Source: Bacteroidota bacterium (GTDB lineage: Bacteria; Bacteroidota; Bacteroidia; B-17B0; Aurantibacillaceae). From it: a stretch of 64,000 bases of DNA. A model generated the notes under the pieces. The model did not search any database. It was not told the DNA's origin and saw only the letters and a program-made list of their open reading frames with translations. Location: NCBI GenBank assembly GCA_017303905.1, contig JAFLBH010000001.1, positions 1,031,809-1,095,808 on the forward strand. The letters are read 5' to 3'. Positions 43,097-52,459 of this stretch are shown here, piece by piece. The translations under genes were made by a program, and so were the position numbers. How positions within the stretch are numbered: position 1 is the stretch's first letter; each line of letters begins with the position of its first letter.

Positions 43097-44494
43097 ATGG
43101 ATAATGCATACGCCGATTTAATACACCAAACCTTTAATTTTCCTCAAGAAGGGTTTGATGTAAAAGATAACGAATTGTATTTCAATGATATACCTTTAAT
43201 GGGAATTATCAAGCAATACGGAACTCCGTTAAAAATTACTTATTTACCAAAAATCAGCAGCCAAATTCAAAAAGCGAAACGTTTATTTAACGTCGCAATG
43301 GCTAAGGCCGATTATAAAGGCAAATACATTTATTGTTATTGCACCAAAAGCTCGCATTTTTCGTTTGTGCTGGATGAAATCCTTAAAAACGATGTTCATA
43401 TCGAGACTTCCTCGGCTTATGATATCCAAATACTCAAAGAGCAATACAAAAAAAAGAAGCTTACCAAAGATACATATATTATTTGTAACGGGTATAAACG
43501 CACTCTGTACAAGCAGTATATCACCGAGTTGATTAATGATAATTTTAATGTAATTCCGGTTCTGGATCACTTGGATGAATTCGACTACTACAAGAAGCAT
43601 GTGAAGGTAGATAAGTGCAAGCTCGGGATACGCATCAGCACCGAGGAAGAACCTTCCTTTGCTTTCTATTCATCACGCCTCGGTATTCGCTACACTGATA
43701 TCATGAGCCTCTATAAGGAGAAGATACAGAGTAATCCGAAGTTCGAACTAAAGCTCCTGCACTTCTTCATCAATACCGGAATTAAGGATACTATTTATTA
43801 TTGGACCGAATTAAACAAGTGTTTAAGTATCTACTTGGAATTAAAGAAGATATGTCCAACCCTTGACTCTTTAAACATCGGAGGGGGCATGCCAATTCGT
43901 ACTTCTTTGGGGTTTGAATACGATTATGAGTATATGATTGAGGAGATTGTAGCTCAAATTAAGAACTTTTGTGTCCAAAATGAGATTGATGAACCTAACA
44001 TTTTTACTGAATTCGGCTCATTTACTGTAGGTGAAAGCGGAGCAACTTTGTACTCTGTTGTTGATCAGAAAATGCAAAACGACCGCGAACGCTGGTACAT
44101 GATTGATAGCTCTTTTATCACTACTTTACCGGATACCTGGGGGATTAATCAGCGTTTTATTTTGATGGCTATTAATCATTGGGATAAGCCGTATGTTCCG
44201 GTCAATTTGGGTGGCTTAACCTGCGATAGTATGGACTATTATAACAGTGAGGCGCACACCAATCAAGTATTCTTACCTAAGATTGAGAAAACCGAAAAAC
44301 AACCTTTATATATTGGATTCTTTCACACAGGTGCCTACCAGGAAGCTTTAAGTGGTTACGGCGGAACGCAGCATTGTTTAATACCGGCGCCTAAGCACGT
44401 ATTAATAGATAGGGAAGATGATGGTGAATTTACAACGCGTTTGTTCGCCAAAGAACAAAGCTATAAATCGATGTTAAAGATTTTAGGGTATTAA
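43097..44494 (+). CDS. Biosynthetic arginine decarboxylase-like enzyme (PLP, fold III)
   Basis: A 465-residue alanine-racemase-fold decarboxylase. PLP lysine K84 in YCYCTKSSHF, glycine-rich phosphate loop LNIGGGMPIRTS, LGGLTCDSMDYYNSEA with the active-site Cys and GAYQEALSGYGG. Shorter than E. coli SpeA (658); it matches the compact arginine decarboxylases of Bacteroidota that make agmatine for polyamine synthesis. Substrate is inferred from resemblance and from the adjacent arginase gene. Confidence 0.8.
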   Translation: MDNAYADLIHQTFNFPQEGFDVKDNELYFNDIPLMGIIKQYGTPLKITYLPKISSQIQKAKRLFNVAMAKADYKGKYIYCYCTKSSHFSFVLDEILKNDVHIETSSAYDIQILKEQYKKKKLTKDTYIICNGYKRTLYKQYITELINDNFNVIPVLDHLDEFDYYKKHVKVDKCKLGIRISTEEEPSFAFYSSRLGIRYTDIMSLYKEKIQSNPKFELKLLHFFINTGIKDTIYYWTELNKCLSIYLELKKICPTLDSLNIGGGMPIRTSLGFEYDYEYMIEEIVAQIKNFCVQNEIDEPNIFTEFGSFTVGESGATLYSVVDQKMQNDRERWYMIDSSFITTLPDTWGINQRFILMAINHWDKPYVPVNLGGLTCDSMDYYNSEAHTNQVFLPKIEKTEKQPLYIGFFHTGAYQEALSGYGGTQHCLIPAPKHVLIDREDDGEFTTRLFAKEQSYKSMLKILGY

Positions 44495-44534
44495 TCCCGA
44501 TAATACTTCCCTGGATGGAAAGGGAGACAAAATA

Positions 44535-44567
44535 AAAAACCGCGAGTATCTACTCGCGGTTTTTTTA
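44535..44567. terminator. Bidirectional terminator between arginine decarboxylase and rpmH
   Basis: Ten-bp perfect arms ACCGCGAGTA (44539-44548) and TACTCGCGGT (44551-44560), A-run before and T-run after, so it stops both convergent transcripts. Confidence 0.93.
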
Positions 44568-44592
44568 TAACCTGATATATTAAATCAAATTC

Positions 44593-44754
44593 TTACTGAC
44601 GTTTGTGTAGCTTTTCGCTAGATACAGTTAATTTTTTACGACCTCTTTTACGACGTGCAGCTAACACGCGACGGCCATTGGCAGTTGCCATACGCTCACG
44701 AAATCCATGCTTATTTCTTCTCTTGCGTTGCGATGGTTGGAAAGTACGTTTCAT
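44593..44754 (-). CDS. rpmH: 50S ribosomal protein L34
   Basis: A 53-residue highly basic protein read directly from the minus strand: [20 protein letters not shown]... followed by [20 protein letters not shown] and [12 protein letters not shown]. The N-terminal KRTFQPS and [10 protein letters not shown] motifs are diagnostic for L34 of the large ribosomal subunit. The usual neighbour rnpA is not adjacent; the gene ends at the shared terminator. Confidence 0.97.
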   Translation of the reverse strand: MKRTFQPSQRKRRNKHGFRERMATANGRRVLAARRKRGRKKLTVSSEKLHKRQ

Positions 44755-44895
44755 TGTATATAAATTTTAAATGTTCTTTTTTTAAAATGGACTGCAAATA
44801 TAAAGAGTTTTTGCTTTCCCACAAACAAAAGACTCAAATTTCGTTAAAATTGATCCAAAAACATCAATTTTAAGATTTTAGCCAACAAAATCAGG

Positions 44896-44903
44896 TACCT
44901 TTG
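44896..44903 (+). promoter_or_regulatory. -7 box before the ABC exporter gene
   Basis: TACCTTTG fits TAnnTTTG and lies 21 nt before the ATG at 44925, in the 170-bp gap shared with the divergent rpmH. Confidence 0.35.
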
Positions 44904-44924
44904 AGCTCTTAAAATTACACAAAT

Positions 44925-46778
44925 ATGGCAAAAAGTCCTGCTGCAGGTACCCGTGGTAACCGAATGAGTAAAAGTGAGAAGGAAGAATTACCGAAGGCCA
45001 AATTTACGCTTGCCAACTTAAAGAAATCATTACGCTTATTCTCCTATTTGGGTCCGCACAAATGGAAATTTGTGTTGGGTATGTTCTTTTTATTCGGCAC
45101 CGCCGGTGTTGGTTTATACTTCCCTTTAATTTCCGGTAAAATGTTTGGGTATTTCGGACAAACCGGAAAAAGTGTGGAACAAATGAATACCGAGTTAATC
45201 GACATCGGACAAATGCTCCTGTTGATTTTGGTAGTACAAGGTGTGTTTTCATTCGGACGTGTATTTATGTTTGCACAGGTTACCGAAAGTATTTTAAAAG
45301 GTTTGAGAACAGATTCGTTTAAACGCATCATTCAAATGCCAATGGAATTTTTCTCCCAAAATCAAGTAGCAGAATTAAGCAGCCGCATTGCAACTGATAT
45401 TAATGTGGTTTCAGACGCGTTTACAGTTAACATCGCCGAATTAATCCGTCAGAGTATTGTTGGCTTGGGTGGATTGGTATTTATCATTTATTACACCTCT
45501 TGGGAAGTGGCGCAACTTTTTTTAATTATCATTCCTCCACTCATTGTTATTGCACTTGTTTTTGGAAAGAAAATCAGAGGATACTCTAAACAATTTCAGG
45601 ATAAAATTGCGCAGAGTAATGTTATCGTTGGCGAAGCATTAACGGGAATTGCGAATGTAAAATCATTCACCAATGAAACATTTGAAATTAATCGCTACAC
45701 AGCCAATACGGAAGAAGTAAGAAAGTTTGGATTGAAATTCGGAATTTTCAGAGGTTCGTTTTTTGCTTTTGTGGTGACATTTATTTTTGGCGCTGTGTTT
45801 TTTATTTTGTGGCGAATGCTCTTATTAAAAAACAGCGGTGAAATTACAGCGGAAGAGTTTGGTAAATTTTTGATGCTTTCCTTATTCGTGGCAGGTTCAT
45901 TAGGTGGATTGCCGGATCAGATTGCTTCCATTCAGCGAGCGATGGGCGCCAACGAACGTATTTTTGAATTGATTGATGGTAACATTGAAAAAATAAATTT
46001 AGAAGAGAAAAAATCTAATCTCGAAAGATTAAAAGGAGAAATTGAATTTAAGAATATCAATTTCACTTACCCTACACGAAAAGATTTTGAAGTATTAAAA
46101 GATGTATCGTTTAAAATTGAACCGGGACAAACATTAGCATTAGTAGGAAGCAGCGGTAGCGGTAAATCAACCATTGCCTCTATGGTTTTGCGTTTTTACG
46201 AACCAACGGCCGGCAGCTATACCATCGATGGTAAAAAATCGACCGACTATGAGTTAACGGCTTTGCGTGATCAAATGGCGATTGTACCGCAGGATGTATT
46301 GTTATTCGGAGGAAGTATTAAAGAAAACATTTTGTACGGTAAGCCGGATGCCAGCATGGATGAAATTATTGAAGCTGCTAAAAAAGCGAATGCTTACGAT
46401 TTCATCATGAGCTTCCCTGAAAAATTTGAAACGGTAGTTGGCGACAGAGGTATACAATTATCAGGCGGACAAAGACAGCGTGTAGCTATTGCGCGTGCTG
46501 TATTGAAGAACCCAAGCATTTTAATTTTAGATGAAGCTACGAGCAGTTTGGATGCAGAAAGCGAAAGATTAGTGCAAGAAGCTTTAGATAAATTAATGGT
46601 TGGACGTACATCCATTGTAATTGCACACCGCTTATCTACCATTAAAAATGCCGACAAGATTGTGGTGTTACACAAAGGGGAAGTAAAAGAAACCGGTACG
46701 CACCACGACTTAATCGCCAATGAAAACGGCTTTTACTACAAGCTGAACAAAATGCAATTAGAGTGGGTGAAGGATTAG
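44925..46778 (+). CDS. ABC exporter, fused permease and ATPase (MsbA-like)
   Basis: A 617-residue half-transporter: cytosolic lead (about 1-35), six transmembrane helices (about 50-345) and a nucleotide-binding domain with Walker [12 protein letters not shown] (about 405), Q-loop AIVPQDVLLFGG, signature LSGGQRQRVAIARA, Walker B ILILDEATSSLD and the switch His IVIAHRLST. It would act as a homodimer in the inner membrane and export a lipid or drug; MsbA-like lipid A flipping is possible but not shown. Confidence 0.9.
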   Translation: MAKSPAAGTRGNRMSKSEKEELPKAKFTLANLKKSLRLFSYLGPHKWKFVLGMFFLFGTAGVGLYFPLISGKMFGYFGQTGKSVEQMNTELIDIGQMLLLILVVQGVFSFGRVFMFAQVTESILKGLRTDSFKRIIQMPMEFFSQNQVAELSSRIATDINVVSDAFTVNIAELIRQSIVGLGGLVFIIYYTSWEVAQLFLIIIPPLIVIALVFGKKIRGYSKQFQDKIAQSNVIVGEALTGIANVKSFTNETFEINRYTANTEEVRKFGLKFGIFRGSFFAFVVTFIFGAVFFILWRMLLLKNSGEITAEEFGKFLMLSLFVAGSLGGLPDQIASIQRAMGANERIFELIDGNIEKINLEEKKSNLERLKGEIEFKNINFTYPTRKDFEVLKDVSFKIEPGQTLALVGSSGSGKSTIASMVLRFYEPTAGSYTIDGKKSTDYELTALRDQMAIVPQDVLLFGGSIKENILYGKPDASMDEIIEAAKKANAYDFIMSFPEKFETVVGDRGIQLSGGQRQRVAIARAVLKNPSILILDEATSSLDAESERLVQEALDKLMVGRTSIVIAHRLSTIKNADKIVVLHKGEVKETGTHHDLIANENGFYYKLNKMQLEWVKD

Positions 46779-46839
46779 TTTTTTCCTGACTTAAATCATT
46801 CGTATTCTAGCGAACTTTATTTAACTTTAGGGTAATAAA

Positions 46840-47874
46840 TTGACACCGGTGCTAAAGCGACTCTGCATATTTTTTCTTTTACCATTTTATACTTTTTCTC
46901 AAGGGGTTGTAACCGGAGATACAATTTCTACGACCATTTTTTACAATAATATTAAAGACACTTTAATGCCTTTTGTTGCTAAGGCTACGACAAGTTGTGA
47001 CATTGATATTGATGCTGATAATGTGAGCGATGTGAGATTTCTTTATGCTCATTCTAGTTCTCCATCTCACAGTAGTTTTACAAAATCAGTTTTATCATTG
47101 AGTAATATAGAGTACGCATATATATCAAACAGTTCATATGCAGATACAATTCCAATAGGCGCAACGGTTAGTAATCTATATAATTGGAAAAATTATACCA
47201 TCTCGCTTTACTACAGTTTTTCAGGACCACCACCACCCTGGGGCCCCGGTAATGTTCAGTATGGTTCATTTAAGACAAATAATAATTATTTAGGATTTAG
47301 AAAAATTTATCCAAATGATACTCTATATGGTTGGATATTATTGGATGCCAGTACCACAATCAAGATTAAATCGATTGTAATTGAAAAAAAATGTAATGCA
47401 TTTCCAGATATTCAAATTAGTACTACCAATACAATATTGTGTGTTGGTGAAACGGCTACATTAATTGCCAGCGGAATGACTACATATACTTGGTCCACAG
47501 TTTCAACAAACAGTGCAATTGTTGTTAATCCAACTTTAACGACCAGTTACACAGTTAATGGTACAAACGGAGTGGGATGTATAAAATCGGCTGCTATAAC
47601 TGTTACTGTGGATGCCTGCATCGGAATACAAGAGTATAACAAAGCTGATATTTCAATTTATCCCAACCCGGCAAATAAATCAGTAAGCGTGATTCCGCCG
47701 GATAATTATTCTCAAAATTTTGAAATTTCTATAATAAATAGTTTAGGTGAAATAGTATTAAGGACTAGCTGCACTAATCAAATAGATGTGAGCGCCTTAA
47801 GTAACGGGATTTATAATTTGCAGATAGTTTCAAGTGAAGCAATAATCACAAAGAAAATTGTAATCCAACATTAA
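46840..47874 (+). CDS. Secreted protein with one Ig-like repeat and T9SS type A tail
   Basis: A 344-residue exported protein starting at TTG 46840 (or GTG 46849): signal LCIFFLLPFYTFSQG, a unique N-terminal domain (about 25-180), one Ig-like repeat (ILCVGETATLIASGMTTYTWST...TSYTVNGTNGVGC) of the same kind as in the 29372 and 63385 proteins, and the T9SS sorting domain (ISIYPNPANKSVSV...LSNGIYNLQIVS). Its last stop overlaps the trpS stop. Confidence 0.8.
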   Translation: MTPVLKRLCIFFLLPFYTFSQGVVTGDTISTTIFYNNIKDTLMPFVAKATTSCDIDIDADNVSDVRFLYAHSSSPSHSSFTKSVLSLSNIEYAYISNSSYADTIPIGATVSNLYNWKNYTISLYYSFSGPPPPWGPGNVQYGSFKTNNNYLGFRKIYPNDTLYGWILLDASTTIKIKSIVIEKKCNAFPDIQISTTNTILCVGETATLIASGMTTYTWSTVSTNSAIVVNPTLTTSYTVNGTNGVGCIKSAAITVTVDACIGIQEYNKADISIYPNPANKSVSVIPPDNYSQNFEISIINSLGEIVLRTSCTNQIDVSALSNGIYNLQIVSSEAIITKKIVIQH

Positions 47875-48845
47875 GCAAACCCTAATTCTTTTCTCACGAT
47901 CGCTAATTTTTCTTGAGCTATTTTTTTGGCTTTGTTTTCTCCAATGCTTAACTCTTCTTCCAGTTTCGTAGGATGACTCATCAACTCATTGAATAATTGG
48001 CGTTGCTCGCCAAATTTTTCCAATATCAATTCAAACAAAGCATTTTTTGCATGGCCATAACCAAAGCCACCCTTTACATAATTTTGTCGGAGACTTTCTG
48101 TTTGTTCGGCGCTTCCTAATAATTGATATAATTTAAATACGTTACACGTGTCAGGATTTTTCGGCTCTTCCAATGGTGTACTGTCTGTTACAATTCCGCC
48201 CACCACTTTTTTCAATTCTTTCTCCGGAAGGAAAATATTAATGAAGTTGTTGTACGACTTACTCATTTTTTGTCCGTCGGTACCCGGTACTATCATTACA
48301 CGCTCATCAATTAATGCTTCCGGAATCACGAAAATTTCTTTGCCTAATTTATTATTAAACGCGCTTGCAATATCACGCGTCATTTCCAAATGTTGCAATT
48401 GATCTTTCCCCACCGGCACAAAATTCGCATCATACAAAATAATATCTGCAGCCATTAAAACCGGATAAGTAAACAATCCTGAATTCACATCAGCTAAACG
48501 ATTGCTCTTGTCTTTAAACGAATGCGCGTTTGCTAACATCGGGTATGGCGTAAAGCAATTCAAATACCAGGTTAATTCACACACTTCCGTAACACGACTC
48601 TGGCGGTAAAACATGTTTTTAGTAGTATCGAACCCAAAAGCTAACCAAGTTGCAGCAACCGCTTTTGTACTATTAATAATAAACTGCGGATCTTTCACCG
48701 AGGTTAAAGTATGCAAATCGGCAATAAAGAATAAAGATTCATTTTTAGGATTTTTACTTAATTCGATTGCCGGTAAAATAGCACCTAATATGTTTCCTAA
48801 ATGCGGAACATTGGTACTTTGTATGCCTGTTAATATGCGTGCCAT
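47871..48845 (-). CDS. trpS: Tryptophan--tRNA ligase
   Basis: A 324-residue class I synthetase starting at the ATG 48845 (MARILTGIQSTNVPHLGN); a longer frame to 48893 has no homologous sequence. The HIGH-like motif is PHLGN, and the KMSKS motif is present as QKMSKSYNN. It charges tRNA-Trp. Length matches the family (325-335). The stop codon overlaps that of the convergent T9SS gene. Confidence 0.95.
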   Translation of the reverse strand: MARILTGIQSTNVPHLGNILGAILPAIELSKNPKNESLFFIADLHTLTSVKDPQFIINSTKAVAATWLAFGFDTTKNMFYRQSRVTEVCELTWYLNCFTPYPMLANAHSFKDKSNRLADVNSGLFTYPVLMAADIILYDANFVPVGKDQLQHLEMTRDIASAFNNKLGKEIFVIPEALIDERVMIVPGTDGQKMSKSYNNFINIFLPEKELKKVVGGIVTDSTPLEEPKNPDTCNVFKLYQLLGSAEQTESLRQNYVKGGFGYGHAKNALFELILEKFGEQRQLFNELMSHPTKLEEELSIGENKAKKIAQEKLAIVRKELGFA

Positions 48846-48926
48846 AATTGACTGTAAAAATACAATTTTACCTGTATAAACCGGCATTGACATTAATTTA
48901 GTAACTTAGCCTTTTGAATTTTATCA

Positions 48927-49679
48927 ATGAAAACACTTTATCAATACACCCTTATGCCGCTTTGGAAAGTGTGGTTTATCTTGTGTTTTTCAATTCCTTT
49001 CTTAATCCTATACCCACTGTTTTATATTGCTTTCATCACAAAACAGTTGAGGTTTGCGTATGCTCTCAAAAAAGTATGGGCATTTTTAATTGTTCTTTTT
49101 GCGGGTATTATTCCTGTAATCAAGTATAGAAAGAAATTTAAATGGCCGCACAAATGTGTTGTGGTATCTAATCACACATCATATCTCGATATTTGTTTGA
49201 GCGTGTTTTACATGAAACATACGGCTTTGTTTATGGGGAAGGTGGAGCTTTTAAAAGCACCTTTATTCGGAAAGTTTTTTAAATACATGGATATTCCTGT
49301 TAATCGAAAAAGCAATACAGGTTCGCATAGGGCTTTGCAACAAGCGGGAGAGAAAATTGAGCAAGGCTTTGGCATGGTTATTTATCCAGAAGGCACCATT
49401 TCTAACGAAGGGAAACTGCGAAATTTTAAAAACGGCGCGTTTAAACTGGCTATCGAAAAACAAGTACCGATTATACCTGTCGTGAACATTAATAACTGGC
49501 AATTGTTACAGAACGGAGGTTTTTTTAAAGCCAATGGACGTCCGGGGATTGCCAGGGTTATTGTAGGTGCACCCATTTCTACTAAAGGGATGACAGAAGA
49601 AAATTTAGTAGATTTGCGTACACAGGTTCATGAATTTATAAAAACCGAATTAGATAAATATTATGGCACAGAAGATTGA
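48927..49679 (+). CDS. plsC: 1-acyl-sn-glycerol-3-phosphate acyltransferase (PlsC-like)
   Basis: A 250-residue membrane-bound acyltransferase: two N-terminal hydrophobic segments, catalytic NHTSYLD (NHx4D), substrate motif IYPEGTISNEGKLRNFKNGAF and PIIPVV. It acylates lysophosphatidate to phosphatidate at the inner membrane. Its stop overlaps gatC by 17 bp, so the genes are co-translated. Confidence 0.88.
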   Translation: MKTLYQYTLMPLWKVWFILCFSIPFLILYPLFYIAFITKQLRFAYALKKVWAFLIVLFAGIIPVIKYRKKFKWPHKCVVVSNHTSYLDICLSVFYMKHTALFMGKVELLKAPLFGKFFKYMDIPVNRKSNTGSHRALQQAGEKIEQGFGMVIYPEGTISNEGKLRNFKNGAFKLAIEKQVPIIPVVNINNWQLLQNGGFFKANGRPGIARVIVGAPISTKGMTEENLVDLRTQVHEFIKTELDKYYGTED

Positions 49680-49965
49680 TATTAAAATGGTGGATGAAAT
49701 TGCGCACTTAGCTCGTTTAGAATTTAACGATGAAGCGAAGGGCGAAATTTTGAACGACATGAACCGCATGTTAGCTTTCGTTGACAAATTAAATGAACTG
49801 GATACGGATAAAGTAGAGCCATTAATTTACATGACCGATGAAAAAAACGTGTTACGTGAAGATGATGTGAAAGTAACACTTACACAGGATGAAGCCTTAA
49901 AGAATGCACCGAAGCGCGACTCCGATTACTTCAAAGTTCCTAAGGTGATTGATCAAAATCAATAA
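49663..49965 (+). CDS. gatC: Asp/Glu-tRNA amidotransferase subunit C
   Basis: A 100-residue protein with the GatC pattern MVDEIAHLARLEFNDEAKGEILNDMNRMLAFVDKLNELDTDKVEPL and LREDDVK. GatC stabilises the GatAB amidotransferase that converts misacylated Glu-tRNA-Gln or Asp-tRNA-Asn. GatA and GatB are not in the window. It overlaps plsC upstream and shares a base (TAATG) with the next gene. Confidence 0.92.
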   Translation: MAQKIDIKMVDEIAHLARLEFNDEAKGEILNDMNRMLAFVDKLNELDTDKVEPLIYMTDEKNVLREDDVKVTLTQDEALKNAPKRDSDYFKVPKVIDQNQ

Positions 49966-50384
49966 TGCTTACTAATAAAACAGAAGTTCCGATTCGTTTT
50001 AGCGAAGTAGATTCCTTACGTGTGGTATGGCACGGACATTACGTTAAATTTTTTGAAGACGGGCGCGAAGCTTTTGGAAGAGAATACGGATTAACTTATC
50101 TGGATGTATATGATGCGGATGGATTAGCCGTTCCGATTGTAGATGTTCAAGCGCAATATAAAAGACCATTAGAATACGGCGATTCGGCCATTATTGAAAC
50201 AGTATTCGTTAATTCAGCGGCGGCAAAAATAATTTTCAATTTTAAGATTTACAGTGCAAAGCATGGTTATTTAGCCTGTGAAGGACAAACCACGCAAGTA
50301 TTTATGAATCCCGTTACAAAAGAATTGTATATCACCAATCCGCCTTACTTCGAAGCCTGGAAGAAAAAAGTGGGATTATTGTAA
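49965..50384 (+). CDS. YbgC-like acyl-CoA thioesterase
   Basis: A 139-residue hot-dog protein with VPIRFSEVDSLRVVWHGHYVKFFEDGREAFGREYGL, the 4-hydroxybenzoyl-CoA/YbgC signature. In related enzymes an Asp takes the catalytic place within the D-x-x-G-x-[VL]-x-[HN]-x-x-Y-[FL] block; here the block reads DSLRVVWHGHYVKFFED. It starts inside the gatC stop (TAATG), a sign of coupled translation. Confidence 0.85.
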   Translation: MLTNKTEVPIRFSEVDSLRVVWHGHYVKFFEDGREAFGREYGLTYLDVYDADGLAVPIVDVQAQYKRPLEYGDSAIIETVFVNSAAAKIIFNFKIYSAKHGYLACEGQTTQVFMNPVTKELYITNPPYFEAWKKKVGLL

Positions 50385-50394
50385 ATATTTTTCA

Positions 50395-50466
50395 GCCACT
50401 AAAGCACGAAGACACCAAAACTCACCAAATTACATACGCTGTTTTGTGTTTTTGTGATTTGGTGGC
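50395..50466. repeat. Heptamer palindromic element, copy 1
   Basis: Left arm 50395-50429 is made of 7-nt units beginning GCCACTA and AAGCACG. The right arm 50441-50466 reads as the inverse (GCCACCA and AATCACA on the minus strand). Bases 50395-50427 recur at 50729-50761 with one mismatch. Confidence 0.6.
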
Positions 50467-50689
50467 AATATAAGTGGTATAAAAATCCGTGTTATCTGAG
50501 GCACAAATTCCGCCAATCAATTCGTGAATATTTGTGTCATTCGTGACTAACATTACCGTAGAGAAGTTTATGTTTTTTAGTAGCGTGTCATTTCGAGCGA
50601 TAGCGATAAATCTGTTTCTGCGTATTAGGCTTGGTTGAGGTTAAAATTAAATTTCAACCCTAGCAAAGTACTTCAAGCTAAACTCAGGG
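50467..50689. other. Gene-free spacer with repeat fragments
   Basis: Within the 494-bp spacer 50385-50878. It holds ATTCGTG twice (the second copy ending at 50547, in GTCATTCGTGACTAAC) and a TTTCGAGCGATAGCG element near 50590, which resembles the REP-like sequences at 10675 and 42032. No coding potential noticed. Confidence 0.4.
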
Positions 50690-50761
50690 TTTTTGTGTTT
50701 TTGGATTTGGTGGCGTTACCTTTTTTTTGCCACTAATGCACGAAGACACCAAAACTCACCA
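50690..50761. repeat. Heptamer palindromic element, copy 2
   Basis: The inverse arm 50690-50714 (ends TTTGGTGGC) comes first here, and the left-type arm 50729-50761 follows, so the order is opposite to that of copy 1. The 33-nt left arms of the two copies match at 32 positions. Confidence 0.6.
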
Positions 50762-50878
50762 TGGAGAATGTTGAGATTTTTATTTACACTTAATCATTTC
50801 TTGTTAAGTGTTATATGTTTAATGTTGAAATAATTAACATATAACAAAAAATGAAAAATGTTCAATAAGTAGTCGTTG

Positions 50879-51751
50879 CTAGAACACAATAAACTCTTCG
50901 GGGTTAATGGGCAGACCGTTATGCCATAACTCGAAATGAAGATGCGGTCCCTTACTTGTTTCTCCTGAATTTCCAATTACTGCAATAGGCTCACCGGATT
51001 GAACACGCTCGCCCATCTTTTTTAAAACTTCAGAATTGTGCTTATAAATGCTAATTAAATTATTGTCGTGTTGTATGTGAATAATATGTCCGTCGGCAGG
51101 AGTAAAGCCCACGTAAATTACCGTTCCGTCGAGCGTAGATTTAATCAGTTCGTCTTTCTTTGCTACCACATCAACACCGTAATGTTCTTCGGATGCATTT
51201 AAAGAAGTAGTGATTATTCCTTTTACCGGACAGAAAAATAAATACTGTGCCAAGGCATTTTTTTTAACAGTAGTTCCTGCAAACTGTAAAGAGGCAGGTT
51301 CATTCTCTACATCTTTTCTAAACTGCACATCACTCTCACTTGGTTTTGTATTTACCTTTTGAAATTTACCACTGGTATCTTTCGTTGGTTTTTCCGGTTT
51401 ACCTTCCGTCTTCCCTTCCAAAACATTCACGAGGTTTTTAATATACCAATCCCGTGCGGCAACAGATTGCTCGATAGAGTCGGCCTTAAGGCTAAGATTT
51501 AACAAACTTTTGCGTTCTGCTACGTCGCCATAGCCCGGAATATACTCGCGTAGGGATGTAAAAGCCACTAAACTAATCACCAAAGTGGTCATAATAATGG
51601 TTACAGCACTAATGGCTATTATTAAACCTAAAGGTGAAAGTCGTAGCGAAAACTTCTCTCCAAATGTTGTATCGTTCAGTATTACAAGACGATACTTGTT
51701 CTTTAACTGATCGGTAAGAAGCTTCCAGCGGCTATGTTTCTTTTCTGCCAA
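50879..51751 (-). CDS. M23 family peptidoglycan endopeptidase
   Basis: A 290-residue inner-membrane-anchored protein: cytosolic basic N-terminus, one transmembrane helix (about 34-60), a low-complexity linker rich in K, P and S, then a LytM/M23 domain with zinc ligands in HYGVDV and the H-x-H of GPHLHFELW. It should cut peptide cross-links of peptidoglycan. It ends with INPEEFIVF. Divergent from the TetR gene by 88 bp. Confidence 0.9.
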   Translation of the reverse strand: MAEKKHSRWKLLTDQLKNKYRLVILNDTTFGEKFSLRLSPLGLIIAISAVTIIMTTLVISLVAFTSLREYIPGYGDVAERKSLLNLSLKADSIEQSVAARDWYIKNLVNVLEGKTEGKPEKPTKDTSGKFQKVNTKPSESDVQFRKDVENEPASLQFAGTTVKKNALAQYLFFCPVKGIITTSLNASEEHYGVDVVAKKDELIKSTLDGTVIYVGFTPADGHIIHIQHDNNLISIYKHNSEVLKKMGERVQSGEPIAVIGNSGETSKGPHLHFELWHNGLPINPEEFIVF

Positions 51752-51839
51752 TGGCTCAAATATCAGAAAAATATCTTTTTCTTTAAGAAACTTGCAAGAC
51801 GAAAATAGTTTCCATAGTTTTGTACCCGAATTTTAAAAG

Positions 51840-52454
51840 ATGACTCCCGAAGAAAAAATACTTAAAGGCGCACAAGAACTATTTTTTAAGTATGGTATCA
51901 GAAGTGTGACCATGGATGATATAGCCAAAAATCTTGGTATGTCTAAAAAAACCATTTATCAGTACTTTAAAGAAAAGGAGGAGATAATTCATAGCCTTAT
52001 GAAATGTGATGTTGATAATCATCAATGCGCGTTTCGTATGATTCATGAAGAAACCGGAAATGTAGTTGAAGAGGTTTTTGAAATGATGAAACGAATGGCT
52101 GAAATTTTTGGAAAAGTAAATCCACTTATGTTTTATGAACTTCAACGCTATTATCCTCAAACTTGGAAACTGATAAAGGACTTTAAAACAAATTTTGTTC
52201 AGAAAATGGTGGAGTCAAGTTTGGAAAAAGGAAAAAAGGATGGACTTGTTCGCCAAGACGTAAACGTAAAAGTTTTGGCAAGGTTAAGAATGGAAGAAAT
52301 TGAAATGGCTTTTAATCCTAATATTTATCCACCTGATAAATTTAATGTAGTGGATGTGCAACTTTCACTGGCCGAACATTTTTTATACGGGGTTTGCATA
52401 TTAAAGGGACATAAACTAATTAATAAATACAAAGAATTAAACGAAGACGAATAA
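51840..52454 (+). CDS. TetR/AcrR family transcriptional regulator
   Basis: A 204-residue regulator. N-terminal helix-turn-helix KILKGAQELFFKYGIRSVTMDDIAKNLGMSKKTIYQYFKEKEEII; C-terminal ligand domain with no recognised relatives. First gene of a seven-gene run of export components, 5 bp before the TolC-like gene, so it most likely represses its own operon and is relieved by a transported compound. Confidence 0.92.
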   Translation: MTPEEKILKGAQELFFKYGIRSVTMDDIAKNLGMSKKTIYQYFKEKEEIIHSLMKCDVDNHQCAFRMIHEETGNVVEEVFEMMKRMAEIFGKVNPLMFYELQRYYPQTWKLIKDFKTNFVQKMVESSLEKGKKDGLVRQDVNVKVLARLRMEEIEMAFNPNIYPPDKFNVVDVQLSLAEHFLYGVCILKGHKLINKYKELNEDE

Positions 52455-52459
52455 TATTT

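Noticed and set aside
50395-50761. CRISPR array
   Set aside because: The repeated units are 7 nt and degenerate, with no uniform spacers and no cas genes in the window.
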